DNA from: Phytophthora quininea
Lineage: Eukaryota > Oomycota > Peronosporomycetes > Peronosporales > Peronosporaceae
DNA: 64,000 bases
Reading direction: 5' to 3'
Assembly (NCBI GenBank): GCA_011947345.1
Contig: JAAVTG010000033.1
Coordinates: 34,386-98,385 of the forward strand
The notes below the pieces were generated by a model. That model saw nothing but the letters and a program-made list of their open reading frames with translations. It was not told where the DNA came from and ran no database searches. This document shows, one piece after another, positions 10,030-18,604 of the stretch; the first letter of the stretch is position 1, and each line of letters opens with the position of its first letter. The position numbers and the translations under genes were made by a program.

Positions 10030-11404
10030 TTACCAAGATGCTTGTAGGTTTTCCTCGACTATCCGATTCTGTTCGTCTCGCCAATACATGCGCATCGCCT
10101 TTGTCATGGCGCCTAGCACCACCTCTTGAGTATCAAATTCCTCCCTGGTGTCTACCTGAAGCTTCAGGTTCGTGTGCATCACGCTTCCGTTCATCGGATC
10201 CTTCTCCGACCGCATGAGGACCGAGTACGCGAGCGTCCGAACATGAAGCGACTTCGAGCGTAGCATTAACAGGTCGGACCAAATGATCACGACGCGATCC
10301 TCCTCCTCGTACTTGCGGAGGAAATGCAGTTTACGAAAGTCGAAGCTGCCATTGCGGTGGGGAGCGTCACAGTGACTGTCTTTTGCAGAGTGTTCTTCTT
10401 GCGACTGTTATCCTAACGAAGCAACACACACAAAGTCAGACTTGACACAGTCGTTTGGATCAGCTTGACACTACGCACCGAGGTATCGCTCAGATATTTC
10501 CAAACCTTGTTGTGCGCAGCTTTGAGCGAGCATTTCATGGGAGTTATCGTCACAAACTCGACGATCTTCGACTTGCGTTGCTCGTCGTATTTGGGTTGGA
10601 CAGAGTTGAAAATCATAGACGGCTGCTGCGGATGGAATATGTGGACGAAACCTTGGTACATGTCCTCCACCTCCCTCTCCAGTTGCTCGGTGAGGATCCT
10701 CATGTATCCGCTGAAAAACAATCGACCTCGTGGCCACGGAGATTCGCCAGTCTTCAGATATTCCATGGCCTACAAAGAGATAGCCACACCTGTTAGCATG
10801 TAGTTTGCGAAGCCATCTACGCAACTGTTCTCACAGTTTGAAGCTTTCTGCGCTGTAGAATAACCTTCAAGCTCTGAGACGTTCTCATCTGCTGCTGCAA
10901 AATGTCCTTCAGCTGCTGGTTGGTCTTCTCCGCCCCCTCCGCTCTTGGTATTGGGTGGTGGCTTTTTCATGCCATTCACTCAACTCGGCACTCGTTCTTG
11001 GCACCACCGCGGTCGCCACTTGGCCGCTTTGTCCCCAGCGACCTCTTGATTCTGTCGCAACTGAGCCAAAGTAAACTTCAACTCGGCAGCTCGTTCACGT
11101 AGCGACCGGATCTCTTCGTTCTTGCGGCGATGGAGTTCGGTTGACGAACTGGCAGCACTTCGTACACGCTTCTTCTTTAGCGGCGGAGGCGTACACGATG
11201 GATCGTTGGTTGGCTTGACGAGGGATTTCCTGCCGAGGGTCGTGCGACTGGAGCTCCCAGCAGATCGCTAATGTCAACGTTGCTCAGCGCTGGTAGACCA
11301 TCGAAGTGGTTGCTTCTTGTACTTGATCTGTCCTCCATGGGGTCGTCGCAAAACTGGACGAGAGCTAACGCGTCATCGAGTGTCAGGAACGTCTTATCCA
11401 GCAT
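10030..11404 (-). pseudogene. M96-like bZIP-START protein, copy 1, frameshifted
   Basis: Five minus-strand blocks assemble into an oomycete M96-like protein: a Met at 11404 followed by an acidic N-terminus, a basic/leucine-rich stretch containing K-K-K-R-V-R-S-A and later E-I-R-S-L-R-E-R-A-A-E-L, a coiled coil, and a START-like C-terminal region with L-R-K-Y-E-E-E-D-R-V-V-I-I-W near 10.3 kb. Two introns with CTAAC/CTGAC-like branch sites fit: 10770-10834 (65 bp) and 10413-10478 (66 bp). Frame breaks occur near 11200, near 10960-10990 and at about 10360, where one C seems missing from a C run. Likely a nuclear regulator in origin; M96 of Phytophthora infestans is a mating-specific member. Broken copy, or errors at homopolymers. 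Confidence 0.66.
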
Positions 11405-11596
11405 GGTCACAATTTGCAAATGACACATTTGACAGCGAACGCTCGACTGATCTCAGTGAATACGTGAACATTCGTGTACAGCAATTGTTTACAAGGGACC
11501 GAAGAACCAGGTTCGAACAGTAAACGTTGTTTTGTTGTTCATGTAGCCTCAGGATCGGCGTTTCTGACGTGAGCTGATCCCAGCAGGTGATCCCTG

Positions 11597-11704
11597 GATG
11601 TTTTTGTAGGCCCTCGGCCCGGCAGCCCCACACGGACTCGAACCCCAACTGGAGGGATGAACTTCGTGAGTTGTGTACACAACCCACTGGACCACCAGGA
11701 GGCC
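11597..11704 (-). mobile_element. tRNA-derived SINE, 5' (head) part
   Basis: The minus strand begins ggcctcctggtggtccagtg and contains an A-box (tggtccagtgg) and a perfect B-box (ggttcgagtcc), the internal RNA polymerase III promoter of a tRNA-related SINE. It is nearly identical to the head of the full-length copy at 37697-37940 but lacks that copy's 3' half; similarity stops near 11597. Some SINE fragments like this read by chance as open frames; no protein is implied. Confidence 0.75.
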
Positions 11705-12052
11705 CCTAATCTCTCAGTCGTTCGATGCGGTTGTGGTAGCGCATCGCGGCCGTCTCGAGGGATGAAGCTGACACGCTTCCTAGTTCCAGGTCGCGGCGGA
11801 CCACAGCTAAAAATGACCGTGTCGCTCAACCACGCACCATCGGGAGGACACAGAGTGCGATTTTTCCCCATGGCGAACAGGATCGGGGTCGAATTTCAGA
11901 GTGGTGGTGAATTGCTCGTCAGACTTTGGTGATTGCGTTGCAGAGATCCGTAAGGACCCAGTCGCGTCATGCTATTCTGTACCTGTACTAACTGGTGCAT
12001 GCAATCGGTGGTCGACGCGGTCGTCGTCGCAGACTGCACGCTCGTGCTGCCC

Positions 12053-12066
12053 TTACATCACAAAGC
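12053..12066 (+). repeat. 14-bp target-site duplication, left copy
   Basis: ttacatcacaaagc occurs here and at 13006-13019, exactly flanking the LINE fragment; the homologous site 38287-38300 has it once. Confidence 0.9.
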
Positions 12067-13005
12067 ATCGTGCTCTACCATCAAATGAGCCGATTATTTC
12101 ATCGCTTACTACCGCATCCGGACGAAGGAGGAATGCAGGAAGTAACAAGTACGAATTCACCGCCGATATTTGGAATCAAGGTAAGTAGCTGTCTCCCAAC
12201 AGAACCAACGACGCGATTCTTCCCAAATTTGCGATCGCAAGATTGGAAGGTGATTCTCCAGCAAGTTCCGGAGTTGATGCATCATCCGATGGAAGACCTG
12301 GGGTGTCCTCGACAAAGGATTCATGAGACCTTGTCCAGTGTGATTTCTCTACGTGGATATCTACTGCCGGTAATTCATGATGTGATAGTACGAATGTGCT
12401 TCGGAGACCTCACAGTCGGTTCACGACTATACTTCCTCAGAGAACTAAATCCTACCATCCAAAACTGCGTTCGTCCGGATTGCCAGGAGATCGAAACGGT
12501 AGAACACTGTTTTTCACGTGCCCGTTATTAGAACCAATGTGGAGCGAACTATGGAGCCGGTGGTCAACGTTCTTTGCGTCGATCTAAGCTGGAGGTTGCT
12601 ACTCTTCCCAAGATTGCAAGACCTTCGTAGGAACAGGAGAAGTGAGCACAAAGAACTGGTACTTCTGTGGAGGATCTACACAGCGATAGTGTTTCATGCA
12701 ACATGGCGGCTCAGGAACGACATTCATTTCCAGGAAACGACAGCTGAAGTGCCAAATATTCGCAATCTGCTGGACTCGTTCAAGAGGCACTACCAATTCC
12801 TCTACCAACACGCACATGAGCTTCATTGCAACCGTGCTACTGTGGTCCGCGTGCTGCAAAAACTTGGCTTTGATCCGCCAGAAAATAATATCCCGGAACC
12901 CATTCACCACTTGTGGACGACACGAACGTAACTCTCACGGATAGATACCTTATCACCTTAAGACGAGAAATCCGCTAAACAGTTAATCAATTCAATTTCT
13001 CTCTC
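12067..13005 (+). mobile_element. 5'-truncated LINE insertion (ORF2 C-terminus and 3' UTR)
   Basis: This 939-bp insertion is bounded by 14-bp target-site duplications. Its coding content (frames 12067-12531 and 12518-12931) is the end of a LINE ORF2: L-Y-F-L-R-E-L-N-P, then C-x4-C in the stretch C-V-R-P-D-C-Q-E-I-E-T-V-E-H-C, then W-R-I-Y-T-A-I-V-F-H-A-T-W-R-L, the zinc-binding and post-RT region. A frameshift lies near 12520. The 3' UTR ends in a pyrimidine run (tttctctctc) rather than poly(A). The related element at 34128-35932 ends similarly, so both belong to a related group. Confidence 0.85.
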
Positions 13006-13019
13006 TTACATCACAAAGC
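13006..13019 (+). repeat. 14-bp target-site duplication, right copy
   Basis: Second copy of the 14-bp target duplication that flanks the LINE at 12067-13005. Confidence 0.9.
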
Positions 13020-13470
13020 CTATGCAGCAGCACTTGCCTACGCAATCGATGTCGGATGTGAGATCACGAGGCGTGGTGAGTGCCGCGCAATCGCAGGACA
13101 ACATCTGCAAGAAGGACACGTACTACATATTATATGTAGACGAAGTGTTCGTCAGATTGCTCGGCTTTGTGCTGTCGCGTGCTTGGTACTTCGCGCGCAA
13201 GCATGTACCTCAATAGATCACGCTGTTTGGCTGTTGACATGCGAGGACACCGTAAACTTTAGAATAATCTCCTCAGGTGCAAAAAGTTGTCGGGAAGCCT
13301 AATCGGTGAAATGTGTTCAACTTTTCAATTGCGAGAGGGCCAGTACTTGCCGTGGCGGATGCATACAACAGCGGTAAATCCTTTTACTGTTCCTTCTACT
13401 GTGCGACTTCGGTTCATGAGTTCCATGTCCTACCCTCTACGTGAATATGGCTTCAAGACAGTCTTGGTCG

Positions 13471-13591
13471 GGCATCCTGGTGGTCCAGTGGGTTATGTAT
13501 ACAACTCACGAAGTTCATCCCTCCGGTTGGAAACACCCCCAACCATAAGAACAACCAGGAAACAAGTTAAGCATCTGAATCAACTCAACTC
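13471..13591 (+). mobile_element. tRNA-derived SINE with internal deletion
   Basis: Starts ggcatcctggtggtccagtg with an intact A-box. The head matches the full-length copy to about 13540, then jumps directly to its 3' tail (ccataagaacaaccaggaaa ... caactcaactc, ending at 13591). About 120 bp, including the B-box, is missing, so it is not expected to be transcribed from its own promoter. Confidence 0.75.
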
Positions 13592-14431
13592 ATTTCGACG
13601 GCGCCCGAGTGGTGATATTTTCTTTCTTCCATTTCTCAATCTTGACTCCCCTAACGCCAACATTTTTTCCGACCGCTGCCCAAGGACTTGAGACGACAAA
13701 CGCTTGGTGGCTGCGCTTCCTATTTTCAGGGAAGATTTTTTATCGGGTCACCGAGGGGTCTGGTCTCGGATCGGATCACACACTAGAAACGGCAATAAAC
13801 TGAGCAGAACGCCGCGATTTCGGCCGTGCGAGTGCATCATCTGAAGCAAAATGCACCACACCTTGCAAGGGACGACGGAATTGCCGCATCGGATTCAGAT
13901 CCAGGGCATGGTGAACTCCAAAACCGCTCCAACCTCATATTTTGGCTCATACGTATCTTAGGACACGTTTGGTTCTCTATCCAGCATATTCTTCAGAGGA
14001 CATTCGTCGGGATGCAAGTTTTGTGTTGAGGACGTGCCGCAAACTTGGTAGAAGTGCTCGGAGCAAACAAACTCGTGGGCTGGTCTTCATTTTACGGATG
14101 AAAGACAGCGGGACCCGATCCGAGACCAGACTCCTCGGTGGCCCGATAGAAAGTCTACCATTTTCAGGGTTAATAGCTTTGCGTAAGCTAGAAAAGTGTT
14201 CCAGTCGATAAAGCATCAGCATGGTAAAACAAAAATCTTACTGGTAACTCCTTCATTCATCTTCCTTGCGAGGAACTTTCTTGACGGGAAGTCAAAGCTC
14301 AACACGTGTTGGCTACAGTCCGGACGCCAGAGGCAGTGGGTATGAATCCAAATGAAAGTTGCAACGAGGCGTTATACTTCTGTTTGTGTTAAAGCAATGT
14401 AGCTCTCCGGAGTTGAAGACTGCTCTCTGAG
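13592..14431. other. Unassigned part of duplicated arm A
   Basis: No convincing gene. 13678-13729 resembles 28631-28681 (shared ~51-bp segment). Short frames here are not conserved between arms because of single-base indels. Lies 3' of the bZIP gene. Confidence 0.5.
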
Positions 14432-15259
14432 TTACTCTAAAGCTTGGCTTAGAATGCGAATCGAGGCTTCTACCCCCAGCATTTGCATCAGTGGAGACAA
14501 CAGATCAATGCTCGATTCCAGCCGTTCAACGCAGCCACTTTCTTCGAGGAGGAAAGTCAGGTACCACCGGCAATCGAGACGTTTCCCCAACAGTTGAGTC
14601 GGTAGCGTGATGCTGTCGGTCAGACACAGGTTCTTGAGTGTAAAGTCCGAGATCGTCACACTTAGGGTCGCTCGGGCTTTCATAACGCTGGGTCCAACGG
14701 CATCGATTCGCTCTAACTGGAGTTGCGAGTCCTCAAAGTATAGCGCGAATCGTTTCAGCTGATCCATCAGTGCATCGAAGCCGAGCTCTTGGCCCATAGC
14801 TGGGGTGACGACAGTTTGCAAGAATCCTGTTGGGGTGTCTGCATCACTTGCCAGCTCATCAAATTGGCGAGGAGCTTGAAAGCACGACTCAAGTGACTGG
14901 AATAGCTGACCCACGATGACCCACGAGCTCGGCTTGGTCTTACCTGGCACTTTACGGGCGCTGCGCTTGATCTCCAGGGTCTGCACGTCTTGCCGCAAAT
15001 GGTGGACACATTGCTCCAGATCTTGTTCACGCTTCCGCTGTTTCACACGGAAACGAGCCTGACAACGTCGATTTCGCTCTCGATGGAGGGCCGCAGCAAT
15101 ACGACGCACGTTGTCGTCGGGTTTGGCTTGCGTTTGCTTGGGAGAGGCGAATTGGTTCGCTTTGTACTGGGAACTTCTCTGGTCGCGTTGGAATACGATG
15201 CCAATAACATTGTCACTCAGTTGGTTTCGAGCATGTTCCGGATGGTGGTCTGCTGCCAT
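14432..15259 (-). CDS. bZIP transcription factor, oomycete type, intact
   Basis: Using the Met at 15259 gives a 275-residue protein; an upstream in-frame Met at 15364 exists, but the paralogue at 28901 starts at the equivalent of 15259. The basic region H-R-E-R-N-R-R-C-Q-A-R-F-R lies at about residues 59-71 and contains the N-x7-R pair (Asn63, Arg71) that contacts DNA in bZIP proteins, with Cys66, Gln67 and Phe70 at positions that usually hold Ala, Ala and Cys/Ser. A leucine-rich coiled coil (about 76-95) follows. Residues 110-275 form a conserved C-terminal domain of unknown fold shared with the other loci in this window. No intron is needed. The 3' two thirds lie inside the inverted duplication. 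It is flanked by an M96-like gene at 15415. Expected to act in the nucleus as a dimer; targets unknown. Confidence 0.82.
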   Translation of the reverse strand: MAADHHPEHARNQLSDNVIGIVFQRDQRSSQYKANQFASPKQTQAKPDDNVRRIAAALHRERNRRCQARFRVKQRKREQDLEQCVHHLRQDVQTLEIKRSARKVPGKTKPSSWVIVGQLFQSLESCFQAPRQFDELASDADTPTGFLQTVVTPAMGQELGFDALMDQLKRFALYFEDSQLQLERIDAVGPSVMKARATLSVTISDFTLKNLCLTDSITLPTQLLGKRLDCRWYLTFLLEESGCVERLESSIDLLSPLMQMLGVEASIRILSQALE

Positions 15260-15414
15260 TGGGCTGGCAAATGTTTTTATGAAATGTGTTGTTAGGACCA
15301 AACGCAGCGAGTATACCCAATACGTATACAGTGTATCCACATCTCGAGATTGCTTGTTTTTCAATCATCGCAATCACGAGAGCATCCTCACGGATAAATC
15401 CCATGGCGACCTGA

Positions 15415-16845
15415 TTAGACACGACTTTGAGTCTTCATGGCCTCGTTGAAGAGAATGTTCTCGATCATCTGGTGTCCTGCAGCAATATTTGCTGCCGTTC
15501 CGCTGAGTACAAAATCCGTCAGTGCGCCAGTGATAGCTCCTTCGTCTGACAACGAGTACACGGGGTGTCTGGCGACACTATATAACACGTCTGTAGCAAC
15601 GAATACCCTGGCGCCATGTTCCTTGGCCGACGCACCAGCAGGTAGCCTTTCTCTCGGAATTCTGCTCCGCGCAATGGAGCGCCCGAGAACTCGACGGGGT
15701 CAATGAACGACCGCCAGACAATGACCACGCGGTCTTCCTCTACGTATCGGCGCAGTATTTGCTTGACGCGGAAATCGGCCTGTGTGCCGTTCGCATGTAA
15801 CTCCATGCCGAAGCTCTCGACAATCGTATCGTCCGTCGTCTCGAGTTTCTGCGGGTCCTTCTGATAAAAGAAGCGGAAAGGCATGTGCTCCCTCGATTCG
15901 GCAAAGTATTGCCATGTAGCTGCCCCCGTAGCTGACACGTCGAACGGCAGCACTTTGCTGCCAAACATCTCCATGAAGATGCCATCGGGGCCCTCCCGCA
16001 TCTGGGCATCATTGTACGACGAGTCCATGTACGCCAAACCATTGGCCTTGAACACATCGTCGATCTCGCGATATGACTCCCCACGCCGGCCATGAGCTCT
16101 GCAAACACCCCAGGACTCGATCGATCCGGTGCTGATTTATGGATGCGCTGTGTGCGCTGAGTTCCATACACACAAGACTCCATCGGCTGCGGCATAGTAG
16201 AGTAAGTTAGCAGACACAACAACACCATTTATCAACAGTAGACGCACTTTCGTAGTCTGACTGGCTTCCAGCAGCTTCTCCAGACTCTTGCCGATCTTGA
16301 TCTGCCCCTCCAGCACTACCTTAAGCCGCCGGTTCTCCCTCTCCGACTTGAGTCTCTGCTCTAGTTGGTGACTCGCCATTTCCTTCCACACACTTGGCGG
16401 GTGGAGTTCATTCTCTCGTAGTTCTACAGTGTCACAAGACTGCACTTGCTCTCTATCAGGAATAAGATTCGGCATGCGACGAGTGCTCTGTAAGGCCTTG
16501 AGTTCCTGCTCCATCTCCACCACTTTGTCTCGTAGATAGAGCAGCTCTTTACGCTGCTGCTCGCGTGCCCGATTCGGGTTGTAATTTAACGGCTTTTTGA
16601 TCTTCTTGGTGGTCTTATTAGTAGTCTTTTTTCTTCGTCTTTAGGGTGAGCTCTTGAGCTGCTTCTTGGTCTACGAGGGCCAGTTCGTTGGTCGTGGGTA
16701 GACCTTCCAGAGCGAGCGCTAAAGTAGCGTCGTCTTCGGTGCCTTCGGTGTTCGACTGAGCAGGTCTGACGGAAGCCTCATACTCGTCCACAAACGTTAG
16801 CGCGGCCTCGAACACTTGCTCGTCGTCCAGCAGCGCGAGCGACAT
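15415..16845 (-). pseudogene. M96-like bZIP-START protein, copy 2, three frameshifts
   Basis: Starts at Met 16845 with an acidic N-terminus. The family basic/coiled-coil block follows (N-Y-N-P-N-R-A-R-E-Q-Q-R-K-E-L about 16.55 kb) in another frame, then a coiled coil to 16250. An intron fits at 16187-16247 (61 bp, CTAAC branch site, GCAG end). The START-like domain follows (Y-R-E-I-D-D-V-F-K-A-N-G at about 16.06 kb, then Y-V-E-E-D-R-V-V-I-V-W). The last ~45 residues run in a further frame to a TAA at 15415-15417. Frame changes sit near 16625 (A-rich run), about 16080 (C run on the plus strand) and about 15560, each one base. Either a recent pseudogene or consensus errors in homopolymers; all domains are present in order. 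Confidence 0.75.
16187..16247 (-). other. Spliceosomal intron in M96-like copy 2
   Basis: On the minus strand the segment begins gtgcgt and ends ctatgccgcag with a ctaac element 21 bases before the end. Removing these 61 bp restores the family coiled coil. Confidence 0.7.
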
Positions 16846-16859
16846 CGTCGGGAGATCTG

Positions 16860-17230
16860 GTTTACAAAAATGAAATAGATATTTAAATCTAAGTTTGTAA
16901 CTAGAACTAGTATATATTGTTCCATAGGCACTTTCAGTACAACACCGAGTTCACCAAGGCAATTAAGTTACACCTTCCACCACGGGTTAACCTTAACAAT
17001 GTAGTCAGAGAGCCCCGCCTTGTAGGGCTCTGTTCGGCTCGTGTAATGAATTTGACCGAGATTCAAGGCCAAACACAAAAAGTAGACAAAAATTGTCGGC
17101 GACTCTGAGCAGGAATCCTAAACTACGTCAGAATTATGATAAGTTTGTTGTTAGCCCCGAATGGTATTTAAGGCTCAAAACGACACATTTTGAGCCATTT
17201 AAACAATCTAGTCAACGACCTTGTGAAGGT
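16860..17230. other. No gene recognised
   Basis: AT-richer spacer upstream of the M96-like copy 2 start. It would hold that gene's promoter; no element could be assigned. Confidence 0.4.
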
Positions 17231-17430
17231 ATGCAAAACTTGAAAAGGTTGAAAGCTGAAGAAACAACAACGGAAAGGTCTCACTCGCGCGCTCACAGCA
17301 GAGGCTGAGCGGAAGTTAGTTGTGTGAATTAATGAGCTGCGCGAAGAAGGCGTGCCGGTGTCAAACTTGACACTACGGCTACAAGCGCCAGAGTTAGCAA
17401 GCGAAGATGGGGCGGTCAACTTCCAGGTAT
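17230..17430 (+). pseudogene. Pogo/Tc5-type HTH (CENP-B-like) fragment
   Basis: A plus-strand reading contains K-Q-Q-R-K-G-L-T, then a TGA where Trp is expected, then I-N-E-L-R-E-E-G-V-P-V-S and L-R-L-Q-A-P-E-L-A. This is the second helix-turn-helix half (HTH_Tnp_Tc5 / CENP-B type) of pogo-group transposases. The DDE part is not found downstream. A short broken remnant. Confidence 0.5.
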
Positions 17431-17879
17431 AGTGATCATGGTGTGCCCGTTTCAAGACCGACAACAGGATATTTTTGCGGTGTAGAACACGCCAAGGACA
17501 ATCGCAGCCGGCGGAGCTTAGTAAGATTCGTGCAGACTCCTCTCGACTGGTCCAAACAACGATGCAAGATCGGGGGATCAAACAGGTACGACTTATATTT
17601 TTAAATAGCTTTTCGTAAATCGGTGCTAATAGGGAGTCAAACCTCGCCGAAAATCTGCCAAACATTTTACTTTCTGGGTACTTGTATCTTAGCTTTCAGA
17701 CTGCTTGTTTCCTTCTTTTACGAGAGTTTTGGCTTGGATTGCCAAAGAATGCGCCAGAACCACGATGGCAGAAACAGCGCCTTGCGCTCCTCTAGCTAGT
17801 GCTGACGGCGTCAACATCACAGCGGGACCGTCCAACGTCCATTTGATGCCTAACGACTGCCAAATCTTGGTGACATGAA

Positions 17880-18460
17880 TGGAGATTAAAGACAACTTTG
17901 CAGCGGTGTATGGAGTTCGAGGGAAACCACTGTTGGCTGCTCGAAGAAGACCAAGACCCAGGCGTTCGCCGACATGGTTGAGTTTCTGCAGAGCAAGGCA
18001 AGGACGCCCATTTTCAAGGCCAAACCGCTGCCATCTCGAGCATGCAGCAGCGTTGGGACAGTTACTTGAAGAAGTTTAAGAAATGGTATGCTGCGTCAAA
18101 GGAAACGGGCTTTGGCCTTTCAGAGGGGAGGAGAAGAAGGTCGTGTCGCTGTGCGAAAAGCTTCACCGGAAGTGCCCTTGCTACTCCAAAATGAAGAAGC
18201 TTTTCGGGGCGAAAGGGAATGTTACTGCTGCGAGTATAGTGGAGGTCGGTGTACCTCCGTCGTGTTCACGTGAAGCCCCCTCCCCAGCGCCCAAGGAAGT
18301 GGCAGTAGATGACTGCGGCAGCTCGTTCAGCGACAGCGAGCTTGATGAACGCATTGGCGGGGCCAGCCTGGACAATGACAACGACCATTATTCCGACTGG
18401 CCGTGCGAGTTGCCGGCGGTGAAGACGAAGATAGCCCGACGCAAGCTGAACAAACTCTAG
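17880..18460 (+). pseudogene. Transposon-associated DNA-binding-like protein, fragment
   Basis: Three frames combine into W-D-S-Y-L-K-K-F-K-K-W-Y-A-A-S-K, then G-F-G-L-S-E and, in 18083-18460, a Cys-containing helix (C-P-C-Y-S-K-M-K-K-L-F) and an acidic Ser/Asp-rich tail. Aromatic spacing is reminiscent of MYB/SANT-like accessory proteins of oomycete DNA transposons, but no motif is decisive. Two frame changes; not functional as it stands. Confidence 0.35.
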
Positions 18461-18604
18461 ACGAGATCGTAGGTGATGGTCCAGCTGCAATTTTAGATCA
18501 AGGGCTTGTTGGGGCGCTCGTCGTATTCGGACTGGTTTCTCCAAAGCTGCACTAACCTGAGAAGGCTTATGCCAGATACCGCGCCTGTTCTGACAATGCC
18601 TTCT

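Larger units (their letters stand above)
11705..13209 (+). repeat. Duplicated segment (copy of 37941-38489) interrupted by a LINE
   Basis: 11705-12066 plus 13020-13209 match 37941-38489 with very few differences. The segment carries no convincing gene. It contains the palindromic stretch ctacatattatatgtag. In this copy a 939-bp LINE fragment splits it; the other copy is uninterrupted. Confidence 0.85.
13061..14986 (+). repeat. Inverted duplication, arm A (pairs with 29215-31147)
   Basis: Base 13061 pairs with 31147 and 14986 with 29215, a 1926-bp arm against 1933 bp in opposite orientation. Observed differences are few: one amino-acid change in the bZIP part, two single-base homopolymer indels near 13650 and 13740, and a 9-bp duplication near 31080. 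The arm carries the SINE at 13471-13591 and the 3' part of the bZIP gene. Confidence 0.92.

Noticed and set aside
11597..11704. A functional tRNA gene
   Set aside because: A- and B-boxes are present but the acceptor and T stems do not pair well, and the unit recurs as a 244-bp dispersed repeat with target duplications; it is a SINE.
13022..13216. Protein-coding gene in the duplicated segment
   Set aside because: The frame is conserved only because the duplicates are nearly identical; no domain and no start context.
18083..18273. Independent 61-codon plus ORF
   Set aside because: Same sequence as the transposon-associated fragment in another frame; the other frame has the conserved-looking residues.
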